Assembly (NCBI GenBank): GCA_020427005.1
Contig: JAGQOY010000014.1
Span: 1-64,000 of the forward strand
Length of the DNA stretch: 64,000 nt
Source of the DNA: Planctomycetales bacterium
GTDB lineage: Bacteria; Planctomycetota; Planctomycetia; Pirellulales; Pirellulaceae
Direction of reading: 5' to 3'
The translations under genes were made by a program, and so were the position numbers. Below, in pieces: positions 19,879 through 29,273 of the stretch. The notes below the pieces were generated by a model. It had not been told where the DNA came from. It worked only from the letters and a program-made list of their open reading frames with translations, and ran no database searches. Position 1 is the first letter of the stretch, and each line of letters starts with the position of its first letter.

Positions 19879-21129
19879 CTAGCGCTTCAAATCAATGCAG
19901 ATGACTTCTGAGGTTGAACGGATGTATCCGTATCCATTGGTAATGGACAGCGTCTGACGAGTTCCTTCAAAAAACTGCGAACGACTTAGCTCCTTGAAAC
20001 CCGAAGGATCCGGATTCACTAAGACCAATGCACCGTCCATGGTTGTTATCCAAAACTTCCCGTCAGCCAATACCAAATTCCCTTTACCAAACCGAGCTTC
20101 TCTCCATATGACCCTACCAGTCGCTGCTTCAATGCAACTCAAGTGAGTCGTTGGCCCCGCAGCGCCAACATTGTCAAATCCATAGAGATATCCGTCTACG
20201 ACAATCGACGTTTGCCATTCATTTCGCATTACGCTCTTCGTAAATGTCGACTCCCAACGCACATTAACTTGCCAACCAGTGTCTGCTTTTTCAACATCCA
20301 GCATCACACAGCCGTGATTTTCACCTGATGAAATGAAGACGCTGTTACCATGGATGACTGGATTCGCCGTGTTGCACGCATAGTCAGTCTCAAACGGATA
20401 ACTCCACAACTTCACGCCACTCTTCAAATCGATTCCCAATAGCTCGGTTCCCGTAATACTGATAACTTGTTCAACACCATCGATAGTGCTGAGACTCGGC
20501 GACGAATATCCAGCTGGACCGCTGCCAGCATGCCAAAGAACTTCCCCAGACTTCACATCAACACTGACAACCGCGGTGTCGTCACCTCCAACGTGCACAA
20601 TCACTTGTCCTGCAGCGACCAACGGCGAAGAAGACATGCCATAATCTGAGGGCTCGACGCTGCATTTTCCCAACAAGTTAACGCTCCAAATCGCTTTGCC
20701 ATTCTTAACATTCACTGCGTTAAGAACGCCATCGCCGGTATAGGCATAGACGAATCCATCAGCAACTATAGGAGTCGCCCGCGGCCCGTCCCCCATCTGA
20801 TTCTTGTAGGCGCTCCCAATGGTTGTCTCCCACAACTTGTTGCCGTTCTTTACATCCAGTGCCACCAGCACTTGATTGTCGCCTCGGTTCCAAGCTGTGT
20901 AAGCCACACCATCAGCGACGGCCACTGCCGACATACCCGCACCTGCCGGAGCTCGCCAAACAACCTTGGGGCCTGTGCTCGGGAATTGGTCGATTAATGT
21001 TGTTTCAGTTGAGGTACCATTTCGTTGAGGTCCTAGAAACTGGGGCCATTCTTCCGCAGCCAAATCGAAGGCGTATCCAAGTAGCAAACCAGGGACAGCC
21101 AGAGCAATCATCTTGGACCGGAATAGCAT
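19879..21129 (-). CDS. Exported PQQ-like beta-propeller (BamB-like) protein
   Basis: The 416-residue product starts at the ATG at 21129 (MLFRSKMIALAVPGLLLGYA), with AGGGAG eight bases upstream; the upstream ATG at 21195 would bury the signal peptide. Mature sequence begins EEWPQFLGPQRNGTS, the typical planctomycete opening of PQQ-repeat proteins, followed by propeller blades with ALDVKNGNKLWE, AVNVKNGKAIWS, SVDVKSGEVLWH and GIDLKSGVKLWS. The Ala/Gly-x-x-x-Gly-x-x-x-Trp blade signature recurs every 40-50 residues. No catalytic residues of quinoprotein dehydrogenases (Cys-Cys, Asp/Glu for Ca2+) are evident, so it is more likely a structural or binding propeller in the periplasm than a PQQ enzyme. 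It is monocistronic, and no partner is suggested by its neighbours. Confidence 0.88.
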   Translation of the reverse strand: MLFRSKMIALAVPGLLLGYAFDLAAEEWPQFLGPQRNGTSTETTLIDQFPSTGPKVVWRAPAGAGMSAVAVADGVAYTAWNRGDNQVLVALDVKNGNKLWETTIGSAYKNQMGDGPRATPIVADGFVYAYTGDGVLNAVNVKNGKAIWSVNLLGKCSVEPSDYGMSSSPLVAAGQVIVHVGGDDTAVVSVDVKSGEVLWHAGSGPAGYSSPSLSTIDGVEQVISITGTELLGIDLKSGVKLWSYPFETDYACNTANPVIHGNSVFISSGENHGCVMLDVEKADTGWQVNVRWESTFTKSVMRNEWQTSIVVDGYLYGFDNVGAAGPTTHLSCIEAATGRVIWREARFGKGNLVLADGKFWITTMDGALVLVNPDPSGFKELSRSQFFEGTRQTLSITNGYGYIRSTSEVICIDLKR

Positions 21130-21626
21130 CGAAAATCTCCCTTGGTGTTTGGTGACGATGAAAGGCGAGCGCCACATGAGGAGTATCTTACTCATTAAAC
21201 AACAGCCTGGCGATCTGCTTTGATCCGTTCTTGAATTGAGAGCTCAACGATTAAGAGCTCAACGATATCGCCTCCACGAGCCCAGCTTCGGTTTTTAAAA
21301 AAAAGATCGCACATGAGCTGAAGGCAAATTTGACGCGACGCCATGATGATCCCCAAAACTTACTCATTACTACTCCGGTCACGCCCTCATTACGCACTAA
21401 CTGCAGTCGGGCAAACTTGCCTTCGGCGTTTCTGGACTGTTGTCAAATTGATTGCGCCACTTGCAGAGGTGTACGTCACCGCTCGCAGCTTCGACTGAGC
21501 CTCCGAGACAGCGGTTTGTCCAACCGATGTATAGGCGGCACGCCGCATTCTGCAGCGGTGTCCCGATGTTCTAAGGTTAAGAACAAAACGTTTTAGTCTG
21601 TGGGTACCAACTGTGGAGAATCTAGC
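21130..21626. other. Intergenic, promoter region only
   Basis: The segment separates divergent genes at 21129 (minus) and 21627 (plus), so both promoters should be here. A/T-rich patches occur near 21290-21305. GAGCTCAACGAT(T/A) is present twice at about 21239-21265, a short direct repeat that could be a regulatory site. Confidence 0.4.
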
Positions 21627-22070
21627 ATGGGCGTTTCGTATACTCTAGTAAATTTCCAGGATCGATACCTCAGACACATTAGTTGGGAGGGATTCGTTTC
21701 GCTTTTTGAAGATACTTCACTTTTCAAACAGGATGCAACGTTTGTGGAAAGGAGTGCCGGACTAGCTGCGGTCAAGCTTCAGGCCATACAAAATGACGAA
21801 TTTGTGAATCGATGGCTCACTATGCGCGATGATGGCAGGGCAGTATTCGTTCAGAATGAACTTAACGCCGCAGCTATCCTCATACTGAATTCAGCTTTGT
21901 CCGTACCAGGGCTGAGGCTAATTCAGTTTTTCCACAGCGGAAGAATTCTGCGCCACCGCGGATTCGAGCTATGGTGGGATGCGGAGGAAGAAGGCAACAG
22001 CTTTCTATTAGACAGTACTTTCATCGTGCGAACCGCGCTTGTGCAGGAATTATTGAGTTCTGATGTTTAG
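21627..22070 (+). CDS. Hypothetical protein
   Basis: The 147-residue product starts at the ATG at 21627 (MGVSYTLVNFQDRYLRHISW), with GGAGA about nine bases upstream; the longer GTG start at 21600 has no such site. The sequence is a plausible small alpha/beta protein with no signal peptide or transmembrane helix (WEGFVSLFEDTSLF, FELWWDAEEEGNSFLL). I do not recognise a family. It lies between a propeller gene and a broken recombinase, so it could be cargo of that element. Confidence 0.6.
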   Translation: MGVSYTLVNFQDRYLRHISWEGFVSLFEDTSLFKQDATFVERSAGLAAVKLQAIQNDEFVNRWLTMRDDGRAVFVQNELNAAAILILNSALSVPGLRLIQFFHSGRILRHRGFELWWDAEEEGNSFLLDSTFIVRTALVQELLSSDV

Positions 22071-22535
22071 AATGGCAATACAATGTTACACCCGGCTTCT
22101 AAGTCAACTCGTGGAAACCGGCATTGAAAATGATCGCCTGTGCGCTGGAAAATTGCCCATCAAGAAATCCAGGCCGGCAGCTTGTGCCAAACAGGAGTTT
22201 CTTGCATCGACCGAAGCCGTTGCAATTCGTCGCTAAACACGACCGCGTCTGAGGTGGCCTTATCGTTTTTCGTAATTCGTATTGAATCTCTCAGGCACCG
22301 AAGCGACTTGGGAGTAGGCAGAACTCGCTGAGGTTGCATCGGTCTCGGAAGTTAGCCCAGGCATTAAACTTGCGCACTCCAGGAATTTTTCGGACTAGAT
22401 TGGAAGGAATCGTGCAGACAATGCTGCGAACATTTCCATTTCATTGACATGAGGTCCTGGAAGGAAGCCAGTTTTGGCCTTCGGCAGGCGGAGCCGAGCA
22501 TCGAAGCACTGGTCGACGGCCTGGGAGCTGTCACC
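22071..22535. other. Intergenic, no gene supported
   Basis: I see no ORF with motif or ribosome-binding site. It could contain an attachment site for the broken recombinase at 22536, but no flanking direct repeat is visible by eye. Confidence 0.35.
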
Positions 22536-23581
22536 ATGACAATCAACCTTGAAACCGTCTTTATCCGCTACCTCAAAGCCAAGAAGCTATCCGGAGGAAC
22601 TTGCAAGGAATACAAATCGACTCTGACGAAGTGGCTGTCCTGGGGAAATGGAGTTGAGGTCGAGGGAATCGAGAGATCACACGTTCGCGAGTTTATTGAT
22701 TGGGTTTATGAACGAGCCGTGGACGACGGTGGCTCCAATCCTGGGAAAACGGCGAACAAGGCGAGGGAAAATCTCCGTGCAATCGTGTCATGGGCTTGGG
22801 AACAGGACTACATCGACAAGCTTCCGCGGTTTCCGAAGCCTAAACAGCAACGCGACGTTGCTGGTCGACACTACCTAACTAAACCCGATCTCAACGCACT
22901 CTACTTCGCAACTTACCAACTCGAACGCCCTCGCGGATGGAAGCAGCCATTCACGTTCGGTCAGCACTGGCGTGCGGCTCTAGTCGTCTTCTTTTTTTTA
23001 TCTACGGCGTTGATACTGGAACTGTGTTCAAGTGCGCAAGCTTTCATGAGCCGATACTTTGGCGGCACGCAACCTGGACACCTGAGCCTCCCAACGGCCA
23101 AGGCAAAGAATCAAGGTATGGCTAGCTCTACTACCGTCGCGTGAAGACAGGCAAGAAGTTCTATCGACCGATGAATCGAATCGTTCACGCCCACATGAAG
23201 CATATGCGACATAATTCGATTCAGTCCGACTCACCAGATTTTGACGCTGGAGGTTCCAGACCGAACCAGCAGTTTCAGCAGCTATGCAAAATCGCTGGGG
23301 TCAATCCTAAACAAGATGTTGAGACTGGAGAAGAGAAGCCTTGGCTGATCAAAGACTTGAGAAAGACGTGCGCCACCTACTACGACGAGCAAATGCCTGA
23401 GTCTTCGATCGAAATCCTCGGGCATTCGGTCGGCGGAGTTACATATCGGCACTACGCTCATCGTGACCCACTCGCATTCAAAGCGATCATGACTTTGCCG
23501 CATCCAACGGCTTTCAACGGACTTGTCCACGGCTACGATGGTGAATGCCCGTGTTGCAGGCGGAAATTCAAGCAAGCGTAG
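22536..23581 (+). pseudogene. Tyrosine recombinase/phage-type integrase, frameshifted and with an in-frame stop
   Basis: The start MTINLETVFIRYLKAKKLSG at 22536 (GGGAG upstream) leads into a SAM-like core-binding domain: GGTCKEYKSTLTKWLSWG, then SHVREFIDWVYERAVDD. The frame is lost in a run of eight T at 22992-22999. Two frames over it resumes as IYGVDTGTVFKCASFHEPIL. That frame meets TAG at 23123-23125, where the sequence would read SRYG-stop-LYYRRVKTGKKF, and then runs to 23581. The C-terminal part has the catalytic elements DLRKTCATYYDEQ (Arg), ILGHS (His) and TYRHYAH (Tyr), plus a Cys-x-Cys-Cys end. The first active-site Arg, expected after the TG of the T-run region, appears as Asp. With two lesions and a missing Arg the recombinase should be inactive. 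The family is common in planctomycete genomic islands. Confidence 0.88.
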
Positions 23582-23611
23582 CGGCAATCTCGGACTGGCG
23601 GCGTCGAGCAT

Positions 23612-23633
23612 GCCTCGGTGCCGCCACCGAGGC
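23612..23633. terminator. Strong hairpin after the recombinase pseudogene
   Basis: GCCTCGGTG-CCGC-CACCGAGGC forms a perfect nine-base-pair stem with a four-base loop, 31 bases past the recombinase stop. No T-run follows on either strand, so it is either a rho-independent-like hairpin without a U-tract or part of an element end. Confidence 0.5.
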
Positions 23634-23808
23634 TAATTCAAGTCAGTGGAAAGACGCACGTGATTGTCCAGCCGCTAGCAGATTGGCTACCACCTAAATC
23701 TACTTAGGTGTTTCACTGAAGCAGGTTTACGATTTACATTGGTACATACGGTCGTGCGCTATACAAGTTAGTAGGTTGAACTCTGATTTGGGCAATTCGT
23801 AGAAGCTT

Positions 23809-26800
23809 TTAAGGTACTTGGGTGAATTCTGATAGATCGGTAAGAAGGACTTGTGCCCTAGTTGCTTCAGCTCGGAGCATTTCAGGCGACTGTGGACTGG
23901 CAAGTCGCTCAAGTGCGCCACGTGCATTTGGAGTTCCGATTCGCGATAGAAGTCGCAATGCGCGGCGGACACCCTCAACCTTGAGGCCATCGTCGCTTGT
24001 GGCCAAAACGCGTTCTGCCAATTGCGCCCGTCTTGTTGCCTGTTGTTCATTCATTCCTCGCGTGAGCTTGAAGATATCGAACACAGTGGAAACGCGGCTG
24101 AGTTTGTCGTCAATTAATGCAACAGCTTCGTCACCCAAGTCGGCAAGTTGCCAGTACGCAGAATAAGCGAGGGCAGAATCATTGCCTACCAAGTCGCTCC
24201 ATAACGCTTTCAAATCATTTCCATCCTGTTGGTGTTCCGGAAGAATATTCCAAAGGTAGCAGAAACCATTGCTTCCTCCACTCAAGAAACGTCTCCCATT
24301 GAGATTGAATTCGGCGGTGTCAGAATAATGAGTACCGACTTCTAGAACACGTTGTCCCGTGAATGGATCCCAAATCTTAAGTACGGAGCTCATGTCGGTT
24401 GAGCTTAGCCACAATCCGTCTGGCGAGAAGTTCATGTCGCCAGTTCCCCAGCCACCGGTGGGATGGTAGCGAAAGCTATTGCGGAGTTCATAGGTTTGCA
24501 TATCGAACAAGCTGATATTGAGCCCGTGCCCAGCAGCGACGAACTGACCATCTGGGGAACAACTGACGTGGTAGATGCTTTCCCTCCCCTTTGTATTTCC
24601 TTCATTGTTGACATGGATTGCATGTAATTCCTGTCCGTTGCCACTATCCCAAAACCTCACGTGCTCGTCCCAACCGCCACTTACCAGGATCGGTGACGTC
24701 GGGCTGAAAGATACACCATAAGCATTCTGGTGGATACATTCAGCTAATTGCTCGCCCGAATCCAAATCCCATAGGAATACTTTGTTTTGTCGAAAGCTAG
24801 CAGCTGCCAGACGCGAGTTGTTTACGTTGAACGAAACTTCTTCTATCGTGGCATGGAGATCGGGCCCCCGCGGCCAATTCCAATAATGAATTTGCTCGAG
24901 CGTGCTTGCATTCCAAACGCCAACCCAGATTTGGTCACCCTTTTGACCTCCGGCAGCGAGCAACTTGCCATCGACTGAGAACTTCAGTGTCTCAGCATTT
25001 GCGTCTATCGATCCGATTTCGGATGTTGTGTTGGAATCAACGATTCGCGTAAAATTCCTAGCATCACCGAAAGCGATTAGGGTAGTTGTCGGCGAAGCTG
25101 CCGCAACCCCGGTTGCATGGTACTCGTTGGGCAGATCTATAGGATCGCCCTGCGGTACCGCCCAACGATGAATCACGGCTCCCGCAGAATATAAGATTTG
25201 AGAGTCGGGAGAATACGCCAATGCAAACCTCGCCCCCTCGTGCGGTTCGATGCGTGATGCCAATTGCCCGTCCTTGGATGCCAGTACATAGATCGCTTTG
25301 TCTGTTGCACCCGCTGTGAGAAATTGACCGTTTGGAGAATAGGAGACACCTGCAGCATAGTTCTGGAAAAGGTTTTTAAGTTCGATCTCATATGACCACT
25401 GCTCGCGTCCCGTCTTGGTGTTGAATGACCGGATAGTTCCCGCCGAGTCCGTTGTGGCTATGCTACTTCCATCTGGAGAAAATGTCTGGCGCACGGTCCA
25501 GGCATTCAATGAGATCGTAGTAGCGACCGAAAAATCGATGGTGTCGATCAGCTGAATCGTTGTTGGTGACTCGCTCTTGATGATCGAGAGTAAACTGCCA
25601 TCTGGCGAAAATCTGGCATCGCAATAGTGCCCAAGATAAGTCAGTCTGTTGGCAAACTCAGGTCCGTTGCCATGAATAATGGAGCTTGGGCGATTTGCAA
25701 ATGACTTGACGATTTCACCGTTCCGTGTGCATATGAGTACGCCTAATGAGGAGCTGAGTGCGATCAACTCGCCATCAGCTGACACATCAATTGACTTGGG
25801 CGTCTTGGTGGGTAATCCTTTCGTATTTGCTTGCGGCGTTTCTTCAAATTGGACCGGGACTTCGTGAGTGAATCCCTCATGAAGATGGACAACCGATTTG
25901 CTCCCCGTCGCAACATCCCATTCAACAAACTCATTCTCCTTTCCAGTTGTTAGAATGCTCTTGGCGTCTGGAGAGAATGCAACGGCGTTCCCTCCAAAAT
26001 TATTGCTCGCCCCCCGAATTCCGTGATCGTACAGGTACTCGGACCATAATAGATTTCCACTGACAGTATCCCAAATCTGCAAGTACTGTCCCATACTGGC
26101 TGCGAAATCGCCATTTGGCGAAATTGCCAAATCGGTCGTGAAATCGCCCGTGCGAAACACACTTGAGCCAATTCTGAAAACCGCATTCTTGGGCAGATCG
26201 TCACGGAACACCACTGCAGTTTCTGTCGGGTGGGCGAAAGTGATCTGCTCACGCGTCACAAATGGTGACGGCGATACTACTAAGGCAACCAGGATCGTTC
26301 CGGTCAGTGCAAGTCGAACTTTCGTAGTCACTGGGAACCAACGCTGATCGATGATATTGGCGATTCTCTCTCGAAGTTCTCGAGCCGGTGAAAAATTAGC
26401 ACCCAACGAGAAACTCATTCGCTTCTCGCTCAAGTATTCAACGGTCTGCAAAACAGATTGTGCGTATCGTTTGGAGCAGTTGGGTAGCGTCTTGCCGACG
26501 AGCTGATCGCAACAGCGTTCCTCGGCATCATGGATCCGTCGAATGGCGAACCATACGACCGGATTCCACCAAAAGATCAGTACGCCCAGCAAATGCAGCC
26601 ATCGCCAGAGATGGTCTTTTCGGGCGAAGTGCGCAAGCTCGTGCGCAATGACTGTATCCAGTCCGCAATACGCCGAGTCTTTGCAAAGCGATGTTGGCAC
26701 ATAGATCCGAGGACGCACTGTCGTCCACCATAGCATCGGCGAAATGAACTCGTCCGTCTCATAGACGGGTGGTACAGATCGCAGTCCCAATCGTGAACCT

Positions 26801-27348
26801 ATATCCACGGCGAGACTAGAGAGCCGATTTGAGCTCCTAGCGGTTCTTGATAGCCACTTCAGAAAATGGATGGTGCTCATCAGGAACGTTGCGCACCAAA
26901 CGACTGAAGTGCATAACCATAGGTAAGGAAGGCTTGACCAGAAAGTCTGGAGATCCAGTTGAGCCCAAGCTGTTCGCTTTGGATTGGCAGCTACTACAGT
27001 CGGCAAATCAGACGCCGTTTTCGACACAGCGGATTCGAGTTTCGGCTCGCTGTGGAACGGTCGGGTATTCGCCGCTTCTATTTTGGTTACGTCGATATTC
27101 CGTGCAAGGGGAACATCGACCGCAGAAGGACTTATGCCCTCATCTGACGACGCACGCTGCGAGTATGCGAGCCGAATCGGAAAGGCAATGGCTGGCGGTA
27201 TAAAGAGCTTAAGGAGAACGAGGGTCCACAACCAGTATCTCATAGTCGGATGTTGGATGAATTTACACGCAAGCAACACAATCGCCGCGAGGATGGAGGA
27301 GCCGATCAGACTATTGATGAGAATCGCACAAAACGACTCGTGAAACAT
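23809..27348 (-). CDS. M56/BlaR1-type membrane metallopeptidase fused to a WD40 propeller
   Basis: The 1179-residue product starts at 27348. Residues 1-60 hold two transmembrane helices, a third lies at about 143-160, the zinc site HELAH is at 236-240, and transmembrane segments around LLGVLIFWWNPVVWFAI follow, with EERCCDQLV as the downstream Glu/Asp motif. This is the BlaR1/MecR1 peptidase core. After a last helix near 345-362 come about 700 residues of WD40-like repeats (SPDGSLLSI, FSPDGSSIATTD, YSPNGQFLTAG, WDLDSGEQLAEC) and an Ala/Leu-rich helical end. The BlaR1 penicillin-binding sensor is absent; the propeller takes its place as the presumed extracytoplasmic ligand or stress sensor. 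It follows blaI (27385) by 36 bases. Known family logic is that peptidase activation leads to cleavage of the BlaI repressor; that this holds here is inferred. Confidence 0.92.
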   Translation of the reverse strand: MFHESFCAILINSLIGSSILAAIVLLACKFIQHPTMRYWLWTLVLLKLFIPPAIAFPIRLAYSQRASSDEGISPSAVDVPLARNIDVTKIEAANTRPFHSEPKLESAVSKTASDLPTVVAANPKRTAWAQLDLQTFWSSLPYLWLCTSVVWCATFLMSTIHFLKWLSRTARSSNRLSSLAVDIGSRLGLRSVPPVYETDEFISPMLWWTTVRPRIYVPTSLCKDSAYCGLDTVIAHELAHFARKDHLWRWLHLLGVLIFWWNPVVWFAIRRIHDAEERCCDQLVGKTLPNCSKRYAQSVLQTVEYLSEKRMSFSLGANFSPARELRERIANIIDQRWFPVTTKVRLALTGTILVALVVSPSPFVTREQITFAHPTETAVVFRDDLPKNAVFRIGSSVFRTGDFTTDLAISPNGDFAASMGQYLQIWDTVSGNLLWSEYLYDHGIRGASNNFGGNAVAFSPDAKSILTTGKENEFVEWDVATGSKSVVHLHEGFTHEVPVQFEETPQANTKGLPTKTPKSIDVSADGELIALSSSLGVLICTRNGEIVKSFANRPSSIIHGNGPEFANRLTYLGHYCDARFSPDGSLLSIIKSESPTTIQLIDTIDFSVATTISLNAWTVRQTFSPDGSSIATTDSAGTIRSFNTKTGREQWSYEIELKNLFQNYAAGVSYSPNGQFLTAGATDKAIYVLASKDGQLASRIEPHEGARFALAYSPDSQILYSAGAVIHRWAVPQGDPIDLPNEYHATGVAAASPTTTLIAFGDARNFTRIVDSNTTSEIGSIDANAETLKFSVDGKLLAAGGQKGDQIWVGVWNASTLEQIHYWNWPRGPDLHATIEEVSFNVNNSRLAAASFRQNKVFLWDLDSGEQLAECIHQNAYGVSFSPTSPILVSGGWDEHVRFWDSGNGQELHAIHVNNEGNTKGRESIYHVSCSPDGQFVAAGHGLNISLFDMQTYELRNSFRYHPTGGWGTGDMNFSPDGLWLSSTDMSSVLKIWDPFTGQRVLEVGTHYSDTAEFNLNGRRFLSGGSNGFCYLWNILPEHQQDGNDLKALWSDLVGNDSALAYSAYWQLADLGDEAVALIDDKLSRVSTVFDIFKLTRGMNEQQATRRAQLAERVLATSDDGLKVEGVRRALRLLSRIGTPNARGALERLASPQSPEMLRAEATRAQVLLTDLSEFTQVP

Positions 27349-27384
27349 AACTTGCTCCCAGCCTGGTTCAATGGCGAATGCTAT

Positions 27385-27768
27385 CTAATCTGCATCGTCG
27401 ATCATACGTCGAATCTCATCACGCTCTTCGCCAGTGAGTTTGACTTTTCCGGCAAGACGCAAAAACAGAGTATTTAGTGAACCAGCACACAACTTAGACG
27501 CCAACGAATCAAGACTGTTGTCGATCAATTCTTCGCGAGCTACCAGCGCTTTGAAGAGGTGTTTATGCGACCGACGATCCCGTCGGACACACTTTTTGGC
27601 TTCTAAACGCTCAAGCAGTTTCTGCGCCGTTGCATACTGTACGGCATCCGCAGGGTGACCATACACGTCGTCCGCAATTTCGCGGATCGTTGCCTCGCCT
27701 CGATGCCACAAGCAACCGAGAACTGACAATTCGTATTCGCTAACTTCGATTCGTTTCTTCTTCCCCAA
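27385..27768 (-). CDS. BlaI/MecI/CopY-family winged-helix repressor
   Basis: The 127-residue product starts at a TTG at 27768, placed five bases after GAGG; the overlapping ATG in that site is in another frame. The winged helix is seen as EYELSVLGCLWHRGEATIRE, then VQYATAQKLLERLEAKKCV. The C-terminal dimerisation helices end in TGEERDEIRRMIDDAD. The length matches BlaI repressors (about 125). It is the first gene of a two-gene operon with the M56-WD40 gene, and a perfect palindrome at 27844-27862 is its likely operator. The expected role is to repress its own operon and perhaps remote genes, relieved on cleavage by the M56 partner. Odd feature: the TTG start, which may keep the repressor level low. 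Confidence 0.93.
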   Translation of the reverse strand: MGKKKRIEVSEYELSVLGCLWHRGEATIREIADDVYGHPADAVQYATAQKLLERLEAKKCVRRDRRSHKHLFKALVAREELIDNSLDSLASKLCAGSLNTLFLRLAGKVKLTGEERDEIRRMIDDAD

Positions 27769-27843
27769 AGCATCCTCAGCGGAACGGGAATAACTACAGA
27801 AGCCAAAAGCCTCAGTCGAGTTGACTTAGCCAGTGTTGTGATT

Positions 27844-27862
27844 CTAAGTCACTGTGACTTAG
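27844..27862. promoter_or_regulatory. Perfect palindromic operator upstream of blaI (27385)
   Basis: CTAAGTCAC-T-GTGACTTAG is a perfect 9-1-9 inverted repeat, 76 bases upstream of the blaI start. A further half-site TTGACTTAG-like sequence lies at about 27820-27829. Position and symmetry fit a dimeric repressor site for the adjacent BlaI. The core differs from the classical TACAnnTGTA of staphylococcal BlaI/MecI. Confidence 0.75.
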
Positions 27863-28832
27863 ATGTCAATGCTCAATTTCGGACATGGAGCAACTCACTC
27901 AGATTCCTTGGAAAAAAAACTGGCGGAGGAGGCAGCGACTTGTGCGAAGTCGATCGCAAGGCAAATTAGGTCGAGTGATATACCTAAGCGCGATGGCCAA
28001 GTTTCTTGGATGCTTAGGTTGTATCGTCCGCTGGCGGGGTGGATCGAGAGCCCCTCTGCAGAGGTTTGTCCAACTTCGGTAAGTTCGGTCAGAGTGCAAC
28101 CTGCAGAGGTGTCTCTCTTCGCAGTAACTCAAATTGATGCGTCATGTCGGATTCGTCATTAAGTACGAACGGCAGCTATTCTCGATCTTTCAGAATGCGT
28201 TTTTGACGGGAACTACCTGGCGAGGTAGCTGTGGTTGGCGAAACAAGTCGCAGTAGAGCCCTTAGCGCAGTCGGGGCACTCCGGCAGAACAGAAGCGTTT
28301 ACAGCAAGGGCAAACTACGGACCAGTGACACGCTCCGGTTGAAAACCTAATGGCGTCGCGAATGCCATAAGGGTAAGCTGGTCGGAAGCGATCGATAGCG
28401 ATGGCACGTTGCACTATGCTACAGCGGCTGGACGGTCACTGAACAGTCCAACGCGTGCAAGCCCTTCTGCCTTTGATGCTGTTTCTACCCGCGGTCAATA
28501 GCACCATTGCGCGCAAGATAGCTGCCCTTTATTGCCAAGCCCTCGAACTCAATATGACACCACGGCTAGGAGTGTTCTGCAGATAATCGAAGGATCGCAT
28601 CGTCTTATTGGGCAAGACGAGCCGCATCGAAGCATCCAACTCGCTGATTCAAGCGACGTGTGTCACCCCAACCGCTTCAGAAGATAGGCCCTCTGTTGAG
28701 GCAATCAGGCTTTTTCGTGTTTATACCAATCCGACGTCGTATCGATTGGCGAAAGAAAGAGGTTCTTGTGACGGAAATCACCAGGCAACTTCGTTTGTAC
28801 TTTCGGCTCTAATAACGAAAGGAAATGAAGCC
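27863..28832. other. Intergenic, about 1 kb, no gene supported
   Basis: Short frames here are not protein-like. A perfect small stem-loop CTACCT-GGCG-AGGTAG lies near 28214-28229. At 28769 a GTG-started frame reads VTEITRQLRLYFRL and then stops; this resembles the N-terminus of the planctomycete ECF sigma family and may be the other end of the sigma remnant at 29099. Confidence 0.45.
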
Positions 28833-29117
28833 ATGCCGCGTACTCGAAGCCGTCATGTTACTCAAGCTGTTCCAACCTATGAATTGGTTTGGCAACAGGC
28901 TCATCAGGCGTTGAAACAGGCTGATAGCGGACTGATCGACCGGCAGGCCCGGCAGGAGGCGACCGGGCGATTTGTTCGTCTGAGAGAATGTCTCGAACGA
29001 TTGCCGATTGCCCAGAACGACTTCGGAATGGCCATCTGTCGGCTAGAGAATGCGGAACGCTATAATGGTAACCGCGAGCTTGGTGCAGCAACAATCCTCG
29101 TTTGTACGAAGTGGTAA
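28833..29117 (+). CDS. Small hypothetical protein, probably 3'-truncated
   Basis: The 94-residue ORF starts at the ATG at 28833 (MPRTRSRHVTQAVPTYELVW), with AAGGAA upstream; the TTG at 28608 is rejected. It continues ADSGLIDRQARQEATGRFVR and LRECLERLPIAQNDFGMAIC, Arg/Gln-rich amphipathic helices. The sequence is coding-like through RENAERYNGNREL, then changes character (GAATILVCTKW) at about 29085-29095, exactly where a sigma-factor C-terminus begins in another frame. I take this as a deletion junction that cut the gene's 3' end. I do not recognise the family. Confidence 0.45.
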   Translation: MPRTRSRHVTQAVPTYELVWQQAHQALKQADSGLIDRQARQEATGRFVRLRECLERLPIAQNDFGMAICRLENAERYNGNRELGAATILVCTKW

Positions 29118-29245
29118 TGCACCGCTTTTTTGTGGGGCTTACGATCGGTGAGACGGCCAAGACGCTAGGCGTCTCAGAATCGTCGATTGAACGCGATTGG
29201 AGATTAGCGCGAGCGAAGCTATACGCGGACTTGAAAGAAGCCTAG
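29099..29245 (+). pseudogene. ECF sigma factor remnant (region 4 only)
   Basis: This frame reads RLYEVVMHRFFVGLTIGETA then KTLGVSESSIERDWRLARAK and LYADLKEA-stop. That is region 4 of a planctomycete ECF sigma factor, with helix-turn-helix TIGETAKTLGVSESSIERDW. Regions 2 and most of 3 are missing. An N-terminal-like VTEITRQLRLYF sits 330 bases upstream, with an unrelated small gene between, so the middle of the gene appears replaced. The remnant precedes the kinase gene (29274) by 28 bases, the same order as at 12233/12863, so the kinase has probably lost its dedicated sigma factor. Confidence 0.75.
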
Positions 29246-29273
29246 GTTTGACGAAGTATGTGGGTAAACGCCT

